From contig UVIF01000001.1 in NCBI GenBank assembly GCA_900596015.1, positions 514,513 to 578,512 of the forward strand: a DNA stretch of 64,000 nucleotides, read 5' to 3'. The notes beneath the pieces were generated by a model. That model was given only the letters and a program-made list of their open reading frames with translations, was not told the DNA's origin and did no database searches. The stretch is from Pseudomonas viridiflava (GTDB lineage Bacteria > Pseudomonadota > Gammaproteobacteria > Pseudomonadales > Pseudomonadaceae). Numbering within the stretch: the first letter of the stretch is position 1; the number at the start of each line of letters is the position of its first letter. Positions 19,444 to 28,212 of this stretch are shown here, piece by piece. The position numbers were made by a program, and so were the translations under genes.

Positions 19444-21129
19444 TCACCCGTCGCGCAGCTCACGCCGCAGGATCTTGCCTACGGGCGTCATCGGCAGGGC
19501 ATCGCGCAGGACTATTTCGCGGGGCAACTTGTAGCCGGTGAAATTGGCCTTGCAGTAGGCCATGAGTTCGGCCGTGGTCAGTTGCGGATCCCGAGCCACC
19601 ACGAACAGCTTGACCGCCTCGCCGGAACGCTCGTCTGCCACACCGATGGCTGCGCAATTGGCCACTTGCGGATGAGCCATGACCACATCCTCGATCTCGT
19701 TGGGATAGACGTTGAAACCGGAAACGATGATCAGGTCTTTCTTGCGGTCGACGATGCACACGTAGCCGTCGGGATCAATCACAGCGATGTCGCCGGTCTT
19801 GAACCAGCCTTGCGCGTCCAGGGCCTCCGCGGTTGCCTCGGGCTGCTGCCAGTAGCCGCGCATTACCTGCGGCCCCTGGATGCACAACTCGCCCCGCTCG
19901 CCCAGCGGTAACTCGTCGCCCTGCTCGTCGATCACCTTCAGCGCCGTGCCGACCACCGGAATACCTACGCTGCCGATGCGCGCGCGCAGGCCATAGGGAT
20001 TGGTACACGCCACCGGCGACGTCTCGGTCAGCCCATAGCCTTCGACGATGCGGCAGCCGGTCAGGCTCTCCCAGCGCTCGGCCGTGGCCTTGACCAGTGC
20101 CGTGCCACCGGAGTTGGTCACCTTGAGGCGAGAGAAGTCCAGCGAACGGAACTGCGGGTGCTCCATCAACGCCACGAACAGGGTGTTCAGGCCCAGCAGC
20201 GCGGTGAACTGCCACTTTTTCAGTTCCTTGATGAAAGCGCCGATATCGCGCGGGTTGGTGATCAGCACGTTATGGTTGCCGGTGACCATCATGCACAGGC
20301 AGTTCGCAGTGAACGCATACACGTGGTACAGCGGCAGGGGCGCGATCATCACCTCATGACCTTGCTGCAGGATGGTCTGCCCCTGCTCGTCGAGCTGATG
20401 GAAACAGGCCCGTACCTGCTGCATGTTGGCGACCAGATTGCCATGGGTGAGCATGGCGCCCTTGGCAAGGCCAGTGGTACCGCCGGTGTACTGCAGCACC
20501 GCGAGGTCTTCGAGCGTGGGCGCTACCGGGCGTGGCGACGAGGCCGCCCCCTGCGCCAGAACCGTCTTGAACGCGGTTGCCTGGGGCAAATGGTACGCCG
20601 GCACGCGCTTCTTGACCTTGCTCACCAGCGTGTTGACCAGCCAACCCTTGGCAGCGGGCATCAGATCGCCCAGACGGGCTTCGATCAGGTATTCCAGCTG
20701 TGTTTCCTGCAGCACCTGCTCGACCTTGTCCCCAAACAGGTTGAGGTAGACCAGCGCCCGCGCGCCGGAATCGCAGAACTGATGGCGCATTTCGCGCGCG
20801 GTGTATAAAGGGTTGGTGTTGACCACGACCAGGCCGGCGCGCAGTGCGCCGAACACTGCGATCGGGTACTGCAGGACGTTGGGCAACTGCACGGCGATGC
20901 GGTCGCCGGGGACCAGATCGGTGTGCTGCTGCAGCCAACTGGCAAACGCGCTGCAGTGCCGGTCGAGCTCGGCATAGGTCAGGGTCACGCCCATGTTGCT
21001 GAATGCCGGGCGATCGGCAAAGGTACTGCAGGAGCGGTCGAACACATCGACAATGGACGTGAACTCATCGACAGGAAGGGTGTGGGGCACACCCGGTGGG
21101 CGCTTGTCGTTCCAGAAATCAGGATGCAT
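19444..21129 (-). CDS. fadD2: Long-chain-fatty-acid--CoA ligase FadD2
   Basis: 561-aa paralogue of the downstream FadD1, with the same motifs (YTGGTTGLAKGAMLTH, GYGLTETSPVACTNP, WFKTGDIAVIDPDGYVCIVD). I start at the ATG at 21129 (MHPDFWNDKRPPG), as in known FadD2 proteins, with AGAGGA 8 nt upstream; an in-frame ATG 12 codons earlier is not supported. Pseudomonas FadD1 and FadD2 differ in chain-length preference (family knowledge). It shares a divergent intergenic region of about 164 bases with phaJ, so both may respond to fatty acids. Confidence 0.94.
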   Translation of the reverse strand: MHPDFWNDKRPPGVPHTLPVDEFTSIVDVFDRSCSTFADRPAFSNMGVTLTYAELDRHCSAFASWLQQHTDLVPGDRIAVQLPNVLQYPIAVFGALRAGLVVVNTNPLYTAREMRHQFCDSGARALVYLNLFGDKVEQVLQETQLEYLIEARLGDLMPAAKGWLVNTLVSKVKKRVPAYHLPQATAFKTVLAQGAASSPRPVAPTLEDLAVLQYTGGTTGLAKGAMLTHGNLVANMQQVRACFHQLDEQGQTILQQGHEVMIAPLPLYHVYAFTANCLCMMVTGNHNVLITNPRDIGAFIKELKKWQFTALLGLNTLFVALMEHPQFRSLDFSRLKVTNSGGTALVKATAERWESLTGCRIVEGYGLTETSPVACTNPYGLRARIGSVGIPVVGTALKVIDEQGDELPLGERGELCIQGPQVMRGYWQQPEATAEALDAQGWFKTGDIAVIDPDGYVCIVDRKKDLIIVSGFNVYPNEIEDVVMAHPQVANCAAIGVADERSGEAVKLFVVARDPQLTTAELMAYCKANFTGYKLPREIVLRDALPMTPVGKILRRELRDG

Positions 21130-21293
21130 TATTATTGTCCTCTGATTCGAAGCCCGCCCGGCCATTGCGCCTGCGGTATGCTGCCGACGTTAGCAGCTGC
21201 CGCCTGCGACGCAAATGCGCACGACCCCGCTGTTAACATCGTGAATCTATTTGACGCGGCCATGACCGTCGCCAAGCCAAGGACCCACCGCCC

Positions 21294-21764
21294 ATGACCC
21301 AAGTCACCAATACCCCGTACGAAGCGCTCGAGGTTGGCCAGACCGCCAGCTTCAGCAAGACCGTGCAGGAACGCGACATCCAGCTGTTCGCCGCCATGTC
21401 GGGCGATCACAACCCCGTGCACCTGGACGCGGAATTCGCCGCCAACAGCATGTTCAAGGAACGCATTGCCCATGGCATGTTCAGCGGTGCGCTGATCAGC
21501 GCCGCAGTGGCCTGCGAGCTGCCAGGGCCCGGCACCATCTATCTGGGCCAGCAGATGAGTTTCCAGAAACCGGTGAAATTGGGCGATACCCTGACCGTGC
21601 GCCTGGAAATCCTCGAAAAACTGCCCAAGTTCCGCGTCCGCATTGCCACTCGCGTGTTCAATCAGCGCGACGAACTCGTGGTCGACGGCGAGGCGGAAAT
21701 CCTCGCGCCACGCAAGCAGCAGACCGTGACCCTGGTCAGCCCGCCACCCATCAGCATCGGCTGA
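21294..21764 (+). CDS. phaJ: (R)-specific enoyl-CoA hydratase (MaoC-like), PhaJ
   Basis: 156-aa hot-dog hydratase converting enoyl-CoA from beta-oxidation to (R)-3-hydroxyacyl-CoA, the monomer of medium-chain polyhydroxyalkanoates. The hydratase-2 dyad is visible in SGDHNPVHLD (Asp38, His43), followed by KERIAHGMFSGALIS. Length and the PPISIG C-terminus match PhaJ1 of P. aeruginosa, which also sits next to fadD genes. Divergent from fadD2. The product could serve PHA or rhamnolipid/HAA precursors. Confidence 0.9.
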   Translation: MTQVTNTPYEALEVGQTASFSKTVQERDIQLFAAMSGDHNPVHLDAEFAANSMFKERIAHGMFSGALISAAVACELPGPGTIYLGQQMSFQKPVKLGDTLTVRLEILEKLPKFRVRIATRVFNQRDELVVDGEAEILAPRKQQTVTLVSPPPISIG

Positions 21765-21770
21765 CCGGCG

Positions 21771-21935
21771 TCAGCGCTTCTTCGGCTTCTTCGCTTTTTT
21801 CCTGGACTTGGCCGGATCCAGGGGCAGCGCCTGCTCGAATGCCTGACGCATCTCGTTGAGGCGCTTGTCCTTGAGGTCATGGATACGCTTGCCGCGTTCG
21901 CTGGCGAAATCGATCAGGTTGTCGTCTTGGCTCAT
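21771..21935 (-). CDS. 54-aa conserved-type small protein with lysine-rich tail
   Basis: Small open frame read directly from the minus strand: MSQDDNLIDFASERGKRIHD at the start, an amphipathic middle (LKDKRLNEMRQAFEQAL), and a strongly basic tail of alternating Lys/Arg after PLDPAKS. It ends 7 bases from the convergent phaJ stop. The acidic head, helix and cationic tail suggest a nucleic-acid- or ribosome-associated peptide, but that is inference. I recognise no named family. Confidence 0.6.
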   Translation of the reverse strand: MSQDDNLIDFASERGKRIHDLKDKRLNEMRQAFEQALPLDPAKSRKKAKKPKKR

Positions 21936-21996
21936 GGCAGTGTCGAGTCGGCTGTCAGAAAGGATCGTTCATGATGCAGCGCGCGAACAGCCCTGA

Positions 21997-22323
21997 CTAG
22001 ACCTGGATGTCGACCCACAGCCCCTGGCGCGGCGGGTCCTCGACCAAGGGCGCCACCGGGACGGTGTTGTCGGCGTTGAGCGAGTCGCCCGGCACCGGCG
22101 CGTGCTCGTCGGGGTCCTGCTGCCGGCCTTCGCGCTGGCGCCGGCGCTGCTCCTCGCGCAGCAGCAGCGCCGTCTGGTCGGCATCGTGATGGCGCAGGTC
22201 GATGGCGGTTTCATTCGAACCCGGCTGGGCCGGCGCGACCGGCGCAATGCTGGGCGTGGACTTGACCGGGTCCAGTTGCGAAGTCACCGGCACGACGCTG
22301 ATCGGAATCAGGGGCGGAATCAT
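21997..22323 (-). CDS. 108-aa Pro/Asp-rich hypothetical protein
   Basis: A low-complexity protein: a Pro/Val-rich first third (MIPPLIPISVVPVTS), an Arg/Gln/Glu-rich central helix (LLREEQRRRQREG) and an acidic Pro-rich end closing with GLWVDIQV. The ATG at 22323 has AGGAG about 9 nt upstream. It faces away from metG. Similar proteins occur in pseudomonads and, as I recall, sometimes carry an enzyme name (aspartate-semialdehyde dehydrogenase) that nothing in this sequence supports. Function unknown. Confidence 0.65.
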   Translation of the reverse strand: MIPPLIPISVVPVTSQLDPVKSTPSIAPVAPAQPGSNETAIDLRHHDADQTALLLREEQRRRQREGRQQDPDEHAPVPGDSLNADNTVPVAPLVEDPPRQGLWVDIQV

Positions 22324-22515
22324 GAGGGAAGTCTCCTAATCCCAGGTTGTCGGCCGCCACTTCGGCAACTTGAGACGTTTTGTCGCAATGGCAGGGGCCG
22401 CAGCGCCACGCCCTGGTTGTCGGGCGCTACGCCCCGGCCCCTGACAACAGGTGAAAAAATCCCCTGGCCCCTTTATAGTGTTCGGTCTTCGTTTCACTTC
22501 CAGTAGCCGAGCCCC

Positions 22516-24567
22516 ATGTCCGAGCCACGCAAGATTCTCGTCACCAGCGCCCTGCCCTATGCCAACGGTTCCATCCACCTTGGCCACATGCTGGAGTACA
22601 TCCAGACCGATATGTGGGTGCGCTTCCAGAAGCATCGCGGCAATCAGTGCGTCTATGTCTGTGCAGATGACGCCCATGGCTCGGCCATCATGCTGCGGGC
22701 GGAAAAGGAAGGCATCACGCCGGAACAGCTGATCGCCAACGTCAAGGCCGAGCACAGCGCCGATTTCGCCGACTTCCTGGTGGACTTCGACAATTTCCAC
22801 TCCACCCACTGCGAAGAAAACCGCGAGCTGTCGAGCGAGATCTACCTGAAACTGCGCGAGGCCGGTCACATTGCCCAGCGTTCGGTCACTCAGTACTTCG
22901 ACCCGCAGAAACAGATGTTCCTGGCCGACCGCTTCATCAAGGGCACCTGCCCCAAGTGCGCGGCAACCGACCAGTACGGCGACAACTGCGAAAAGTGCGG
23001 CGCCACCTATGCGCCCACCGAACTCCTCGATCCAAAATCGGCGATCTCGGGCGCCACGCCCGTACTCAAGGATTCCCAGCACTTCTTCTTCAAGCTGCCC
23101 GACTTCCAGCAGATGCTCGAAGGCTGGACCCGCAGCGGCACCTTGCAGGACGCCGTGGCCAACAAGATCGCCGAGTGGCTGGATGCCGGGTTGCAGGAGT
23201 GGGACATTTCCCGCGACGCGCCCTATTTCGGCTTCGAGATTCCCGGTGAGCCGGGCAAGTACTTCTACGTATGGCTGGATGCGCCGATCGGCTATATGGC
23301 CAGCTTCAAGAACCTTTGCGCCCGCCGCCCCGAACTCGACTTCGACGCGTACTGGGGCAAGGATTCGACGGCCGAGCTGTACCATTTCATCGGCAAGGAC
23401 ATCATCAACTTCCATGCGCTGTTCTGGCCCGCCATGCTCGAAGGCGCCGGCTACCGCAAGCCCACCGCGCTGAACGTGCATGGTTTTCTCACGGTCAACG
23501 GCGAGAAGATGTCCAAGTCACGTGGCACGTTCATCAAGGCCCGTACCTACCTGGATCACCTGGCACCCGAATACCTGCGCTACTACTTCGCATCGAAGCT
23601 GGGCCGCGGCGTTGACGACCTGGACGTCAACCTCGACGACTTCGTGCAGAAGGTCAACTCCGACCTGGTGGGCAAGGTGGTCAACATCGCCAGCCGCTGC
23701 GCCGGTTTCGTCCACAAGGGCAACGACGGCGTATTGGTTGCCGCCAATGCCGCGCCGGAGCTGACCCAGGCGTTCCTGGACGCGACGCCGAGCATTGCCG
23801 AAGCCTATGAAGTGCGTGACTTCGCCCGCGCCATGCGCGAAATCATGGCATTGGCCGACCGCGCCAACGCCTGGATCGCCGAGAAAGCGCCCTGGTCGCT
23901 GGCCAAGCAGGAAGGCCGCGGCGACGAGGTGCAGGCCGTCTGTGCGGTGGGCATCAACCTGTTCCGTCAGCTGATCATCTTCCTCAAGCCGGTATTGCCC
24001 GAGCTGGCCCGTGAAGCCGAACGCTTCCTCAACGTCGAACCCCTGAGCTGGAACGACCACGCCACCTGGCTCGCCGACCATCAGCTCAACCCGTTCCAGG
24101 CGTTGATGACCCGTATCGACCCGGTCAAGGTGCAGGCGATGACCGATGCCTCCAAGCAAGACCTCGCCGCTGCCCAGGACCCTGTCGCGCCTGCGCCCGC
24201 CATTGGCAACGGTGAGCTGACCAAGGAGCCGCTGGCCGCCGAGATCGACTTCGACGCCTTCGCTGCGGTCGACCTGCGTGTCGCGCTGATCCTCAAGGCC
24301 GAAGCGGTGGAAGGTGCGGACAAACTGCTGCGCCTGACCCTCGACATCGGTGATGAACAGCGCAACGTCTTCTCCGGGATCAAGAGCGCCTATCCGGACC
24401 CGGCCGCACTGGAAGGTCGATTGACCATGATGATCGCCAACCTCAAGCCTCGCAAGATGCGCTTCGGCATCTCCGAGGGCATGGTCATGGCAGCGGGCCC
24501 TGGCGGCGAAGAGATCTACCTGCTCAGCCCTGACAGCGGCGCCAAGCCGGGCCAGCGCATCAAATAG
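22516..24567 (+). CDS. metG: Methionyl-tRNA synthetase
   Basis: 683-aa class I synthetase charging initiator and elongator tRNA-Met. It has the HIGH-type motif HLGH (residues 21-24), a zinc knuckle ([18 protein letters not shown]), KMSKSRG, and a C-terminal EMAP/OB-fold tRNA-binding domain (about 580-683, beginning [14 protein letters not shown]) used for dimerisation. This is the full-length E. coli-type enzyme. It is followed at about 100 nt by the RnfB-like gene on the same strand. Confidence 0.97.
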   Translation: MSEPRKILVTSALPYANGSIHLGHMLEYIQTDMWVRFQKHRGNQCVYVCADDAHGSAIMLRAEKEGITPEQLIANVKAEHSADFADFLVDFDNFHSTHCEENRELSSEIYLKLREAGHIAQRSVTQYFDPQKQMFLADRFIKGTCPKCAATDQYGDNCEKCGATYAPTELLDPKSAISGATPVLKDSQHFFFKLPDFQQMLEGWTRSGTLQDAVANKIAEWLDAGLQEWDISRDAPYFGFEIPGEPGKYFYVWLDAPIGYMASFKNLCARRPELDFDAYWGKDSTAELYHFIGKDIINFHALFWPAMLEGAGYRKPTALNVHGFLTVNGEKMSKSRGTFIKARTYLDHLAPEYLRYYFASKLGRGVDDLDVNLDDFVQKVNSDLVGKVVNIASRCAGFVHKGNDGVLVAANAAPELTQAFLDATPSIAEAYEVRDFARAMREIMALADRANAWIAEKAPWSLAKQEGRGDEVQAVCAVGINLFRQLIIFLKPVLPELAREAERFLNVEPLSWNDHATWLADHQLNPFQALMTRIDPVKVQAMTDASKQDLAAAQDPVAPAPAIGNGELTKEPLAAEIDFDAFAAVDLRVALILKAEAVEGADKLLRLTLDIGDEQRNVFSGIKSAYPDPAALEGRLTMMIANLKPRKMRFGISEGMVMAAGPGGEEIYLLSPDSGAKPGQRIK

Positions 24568-24674
24568 GTTCGCGGCTCACGCACCCTGCCCGTCATCTTC
24601 AGTGCAAGTCGACGGGCAAGGCTGCTGCCGACCTCATCCCTGCAACCTGCCCACTTGCGCACTACGGCCGGCCC

Positions 24675-25499
24675 ATGACCCTGATCCAACGCATCGACGC
24701 ATTGCTGCCGCAGACTCAATGCGGCAAATGTGGCCATGCCGGCTGCAAGCCCTACGCGGCCGGTATCGCAGCCGGTGAACCGATCAACCGTTGCCCGCCG
24801 GGGGGTGATGCGACCATCGCCGCCCTGGCCAAGCTGCTGCAATTGCCGGTGCTGCCGCTGGACCCGGAACGCAGCGCGGCACCTGCCCAGATCGCCTACA
24901 TACGCGAAGCGGAATGCATCGGCTGTACCAAATGCATTCAGGCCTGCCCGGTGGACGCCATTCTCGGCGCGGCAAAGTTGATGCACAGCGTACTGGCCGA
25001 CGAATGTACCGGTTGCGACCTGTGCGTGGCGCCCTGCCCCGTCGACTGCATCGAGATGCATCCGGCACCGACATCGCCGTTCACGTCGCTGGCGAGTGAC
25101 CCTTCATGCAGTCCCGAGCAGCAACGCGCTCGGCTGCGCAAGCGCGATCATGCCAGGCAGCGTTACGAAGCTCGCAACGGTCGCTTGCAACGGATCCAGG
25201 CGGCACGGAACGCCGAGCGATCGGCAAAGCCTGCGCGCTCGGCGACCGTTGCGCTACCTGTGCGCCCGGCCCTGTCGGCAATCGAACGGATCAAGGCGGC
25301 GAAGGCCGCCAAGGCGAGCGACGGCGACACCACCCTGAAACAGGCGAAGATCGCCGTGGCCATGACTCGCGCACAACTGGTGAAAACCCGAAAGGCTTTC
25401 GTGACCCCGCCAACGTTCGAGCACTACCTCATACTCGATGCCCTGGGCCGCGAGCATGAGGCTGCCGAACGTCATCTCGCTGCACTGCAAACACTCTAG
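24675..25499 (+). CDS. rnfB: Orphan RnfB-like iron-sulfur protein, no membrane anchor
   Basis: 274-aa ferredoxin-type protein. The N-terminal cluster motif has Cys16, Cys19 and Cys24 ([14 protein letters not shown]) plus a Cys near 41. Two classical 4Fe-4S motifs follow ([12 protein letters not shown] and [12 protein letters not shown], about 78-117). The usual RnfB N-terminal membrane helix is missing: the protein begins [13 protein letters not shown] just before the first Cys. Instead it has a basic Ala/Lys/Arg-rich C-terminal extension of about 130 residues, with [14 protein letters not shown] resembling RnfC tails. No other rnf gene is present; nth follows 28 nt downstream, as in the Rnf clusters of related species. 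The symbol marks homology, not Rnf complex membership. Confidence 0.85.
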   Translation: MTLIQRIDALLPQTQCGKCGHAGCKPYAAGIAAGEPINRCPPGGDATIAALAKLLQLPVLPLDPERSAAPAQIAYIREAECIGCTKCIQACPVDAILGAAKLMHSVLADECTGCDLCVAPCPVDCIEMHPAPTSPFTSLASDPSCSPEQQRARLRKRDHARQRYEARNGRLQRIQAARNAERSAKPARSATVALPVRPALSAIERIKAAKAAKASDGDTTLKQAKIAVAMTRAQLVKTRKAFVTPPTFEHYLILDALGREHEAAERHLAALQTL

Positions 25500-25527
25500 C
25501 CCCGCCTGCCAAGGATCCATCCGCCCG

Positions 25528-26166
25528 ATGAACGCGACGAAACGCCAGGAAATCTTCCGTCGGCTGCATGAAGACAATCCAGAGCCCAAGACGGAGCTGG
25601 CCTATGGGTCTGCCTTCCAGTTGCTGATTGCGGTCATTCTTTCCGCACAATCCACTGACGTTGGCGTGAACAAGGCCACGGCAAAATTGTTCCCCGTCGC
25701 GCCGACCCCCCAGGCGATGCATGCGCTCGGAGTCGAAGGGCTGTCGAGCTACATCAAGACCATTGGCCTGTACAACAGCAAGGCGCGCAATGTCATCGAA
25801 ACCTGCCGCCTGCTCGTGGAACGGCACGACGGCCAGGTGCCGCAGACCCGCGAAGCTCTCGAAGCGCTGCCTGGCGTTGGACGCAAGACCGCCAACGTGG
25901 TGCTCAACACGGCGTTTCGGCAACTGACCATGGCCGTCGACACTCACATATTTCGTGTCAGCAACCGCACCGGGATCGCGCCGGGGAAAAACGTGGTCGA
26001 GGTCGAGCAGAAACTGATGAAGTTCGTGCCCCGCGCGTACCTGCTCGACTCTCACCATTGGCTGATCCTGCACGGGCGCTACGTTTGTCAGGCGCGAAAG
26101 CCCCGCTGTGGCAGTTGTCGTATCGAAGACCTGTGTGAATACAAGCACAAGACCAGCGACGATTGA
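25528..26166 (+). CDS. nth: Endonuclease III
   Basis: 212-aa base-excision-repair glycosylase/AP lyase that removes oxidised pyrimidines. The helix-hairpin-helix is LPGVGRKTANVVL, containing the catalytic Lys; the catalytic Asp is in AVDTHIFRVSNR. The C-terminal 4Fe-4S loop has all four Cys (CQARKPRCGSCRIEDLC). The start at 25528 (MNATKRQEI) matches the family; in-frame codons upstream overlap the rnfB-like gene. Probably cotranscribed with the RnfB-like gene. Confidence 0.96.
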   Translation: MNATKRQEIFRRLHEDNPEPKTELAYGSAFQLLIAVILSAQSTDVGVNKATAKLFPVAPTPQAMHALGVEGLSSYIKTIGLYNSKARNVIETCRLLVERHDGQVPQTREALEALPGVGRKTANVVLNTAFRQLTMAVDTHIFRVSNRTGIAPGKNVVEVEQKLMKFVPRAYLLDSHHWLILHGRYVCQARKPRCGSCRIEDLCEYKHKTSDD

Positions 26167-26272
26167 GACGATCTGTAGAACCTTGCCGCTCGATTGAGAA
26201 AATCTTTTTTACGCCGTCTTCGAATGCCGCTATAAGGTCCGCCAACGGCTGCACATGCCTGGAGCTGACTTC

Positions 26273-26452
26273 ATGAGTACCGAAAAAGAACCGCTGGAAA
26301 CGGAAGACGACATCATCAGTGTGGACGATGATGAGACGGAGCCTGTCGTCGAACCTGCCAAGAGCAATCTGAGCAAGCGGCGCACGATCGACAACCTGCT
26401 CGAAGAACGGCGGTTGCAGCGCCAGCTGGCCGACTACGACTTCGATCTCTAG
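26273..26452 (+). CDS. PA3496-family small acidic protein (putative envelope integrity)
   Basis: 59-aa protein with a very acidic first half (EDDIISVDDDETEP) and a charged helical second half (SKRRTIDNLLEERRLQRQLA). Start is at the second in-frame ATG at 26273. It resembles the PA3496 family, also found just after nth in P. aeruginosa and linked in name to envelope integrity. No membrane segment or signal peptide is visible, so the role is uncertain. Confidence 0.78.
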   Translation: MSTEKEPLETEDDIISVDDDETEPVVEPAKSNLSKRRTIDNLLEERRLQRQLADYDFDL

Positions 26453-26481
26453 CGCACAGTGCGCACGGTATTCTGCTGCCC

Positions 26482-27108
26482 TCAGGCCAGACCGTTGCGC
26501 TGGGCCAGTTCGATCAGGTCGACGAGCGAGCGGGCATTGAGTTTCTGCAGCAGGCGAGTCTTGTAGGTACTCACGGTCTTGTTGCTGAGGAACATGCCGT
26601 CGGCGATCTGCTTGTTCGACTTGCCCTTGGCCAATTGCTGCAACACCATCATTTCCCGCCCGGACAGGCGATCCACCATATCGGCTTCCGAGGCGTTGCC
26701 CAGGCTCGCTCGCACCGAGTGCAACGCCTGGTTGGGGAAATAGCTGTAGCCGGACAGCACGGCCTTGATCGCACTGAGCAGCTCGGTGAGATCCTGCTGT
26801 TTGCACACATAACCCGCCGCACCTGCCTGCATGCAACGCATGGAGAAATGCCCCGGTGCCTGCGAAGTCAGCACCAGCACCTTGAGCTGAGGCTCGCTGA
26901 CCGTGAGCCGACCGATGACTTCCAGCCCGTCGAGCTTGGGAATACCGATATCGAGAATGACGATGTCCGGGGCGTGGTCACGGGCCAGTTGCAACGCGTC
27001 GACACCGTTGTCGGTCTCGGCCACTACCTCGTAGCCGTGGCGCTCCATCAGCAACCGCACGGCGAGGCGGATGACCGGATGGTCGTCCACGATCAGCACT
27101 TTATTCAT
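26482..27108 (-). CDS. Orphan NarL/BvgA-type response regulator
   Basis: 208-aa two-component regulator: receiver domain 1-120 with phospho-acceptor Asp53 (IVILDIGIPK) and acidic pair VDDHP, then a LuxR-type helix-turn-helix at about 140-205 (LSGREMMVLQQLAKGKSNKQ, LFLSNKTVS as MFLSNKTVSTYKTRL). It resembles the RocA1/BvgA/EvgA group. No sensor kinase lies nearby, so its partner is encoded elsewhere. Start 27108 gives the canonical receiver N-terminus MNKVLIVDDHP. Two direct repeats lie about 105-135 bp upstream and may be its own binding sites. Confidence 0.92.
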   Translation of the reverse strand: MNKVLIVDDHPVIRLAVRLLMERHGYEVVAETDNGVDALQLARDHAPDIVILDIGIPKLDGLEVIGRLTVSEPQLKVLVLTSQAPGHFSMRCMQAGAAGYVCKQQDLTELLSAIKAVLSGYSYFPNQALHSVRASLGNASEADMVDRLSGREMMVLQQLAKGKSNKQIADGMFLSNKTVSTYKTRLLQKLNARSLVDLIELAQRNGLA

Positions 27109-27578
27109 GGGAAGATCCAATTTTCGCTGTTCGAATTCTAGAGCCCGCACATTACCCCAGACAACTGCCGCCTTGGACGATAGAGAATCTGGGCAGGCAA
27201 TAACTAAGACACTTCCTACAACATCCGACGAATATTCCTACATATTGAGCCGGTGAAAATTTTTGTACAGTGTTTGGCGGCATCGAGCTCTGCTTATAAA
27301 ACCAAGGAGCAGGAGCATTGCATAATTGACCAGCCGCTTCAATTGAGCCGTGCGCCTCGAACCGGCCAAGCTGTTGCAGGATAAATACCGGCCATCAATC
27401 TACACAACTTCAGCCGGAAAACACCGGGCCAGAGCCTTGGCGACCTGGTACAGCGGCGCATGCCCGCGGGCACCACGACAGCGGCAGGCAGATAACTATG
27501 CATCCTGCGCGGCCCGGCCAGCCTACTACTATCGTTGGCCAAGCAACTACCGGCCGGACACGGCCCTGCGAGGCACAC
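27109..27578. other. 470-base intergenic region between response regulator and unknown membrane gene
   Basis: Its left part (about 27170-27320) is much richer in A/T than the surroundings. It holds two TTCCTACA direct repeats at 27213-27220 and 27235-27242 (22-bp period), and TTGAGC...TACAGT at about 27245-27271, a weak promoter-like pair facing right with a short 15-base spacer. Several small frames cross the right part, but none has a convincing start. I see no RNA gene I can name. Confidence 0.5.
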
Positions 27579-28127
27579 GTGGCTAACAAAAAGATCACCC
27601 GTCCCAACCCGCTGGGCGTCATCGCGCTGTTCACGGCCATGGTCGAGGCATCAGCCCTGGCGAGCCTGCCATTCCTCGACGAAACCAGTCAGACGATCTA
27701 TATATGGTTCCTGGTAGGTTTCCCAACTTTCCTGGCCATACTTTTCTTTGCAACGCTCAACTTCAATCGACGTGCACTTTACTCACCCTCGGACTTCGAG
27801 AGTTCAGCGTACTTTCTCGAAAGCCTCGACATCGAAGTGGACGCTTACAAATACCGAGCCGACAACCGGGTACGCCTGGCGAACAACGACTTGCACATCA
27901 TCGATACCAGCACGTTGCAGACACGCGCCCGCATCGCAGCACATCTGGAACGGCTGGTCGACGTTCTGGAAACGCGCAAGCACATCCGACCGCTACTGAT
28001 CGTACTGGTGGGCCAGGCGGCGCCACCACCGTTGCCCAGTGCACTGGTTGCGCGTCTGAGCGGGCTGCATTGCCACGTGGCGGCGCTGCAGCCCGGGCGC
28101 CTGAAGTGGACAGTGCTGCTGGGCTGA
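27579..28127 (+). CDS. Unrecognised two-helix membrane protein
   Basis: 182 aa if started at GTG 27579, after a weak GCGAGGC; an in-frame upstream ATG at 27498 would add 27 residues of unlikely sequence. Two hydrophobic helices (about 13-35, and 40-62 with IYIWFLVGFPTFLAILFFAT) are followed by a cytoplasmic-type domain of about 115 residues. That domain ends LLIVLVGQAAPPPLPSALVA and LSGLHCHVAALQPG. I recognise no family. Codon use is slightly less GC-biased at the N-terminal half than in neighbours. Divergent from the orphan response regulator and convergent with argG. Function unknown. Confidence 0.65.
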   Translation: MANKKITRPNPLGVIALFTAMVEASALASLPFLDETSQTIYIWFLVGFPTFLAILFFATLNFNRRALYSPSDFESSAYFLESLDIEVDAYKYRADNRVRLANNDLHIIDTSTLQTRARIAAHLERLVDVLETRKHIRPLLIVLVGQAAPPPLPSALVARLSGLHCHVAALQPGRLKWTVLLG

Positions 28128-28132
28128 CGGAT

Positions 28133-28160
28133 AAAAAAACCCCGGCCGAGACCGGGGTTT
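28133..28160 (-). terminator. Terminator of argG
   Basis: Stem AAACCCCGG/CCGGGGTTT with a 6-base loop; the minus strand runs into seven T. It sits about 50 bases after the argG stop, and also just after the convergent membrane gene, for which it has only a short T-run. Confidence 0.85.
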
Positions 28161-28212
28161 CAGGCACGCCTTGCGCGTGTCGGGGCACTCTGCATAAGAG
28201 CAGTGCGCTGTA

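Noticed and set aside
21997..22323. Enzyme name sometimes attached to this type of Pro-rich protein
   Set aside because: The sequence is low-complexity with no nucleotide-binding or catalytic motif, so no enzymatic function is supported.
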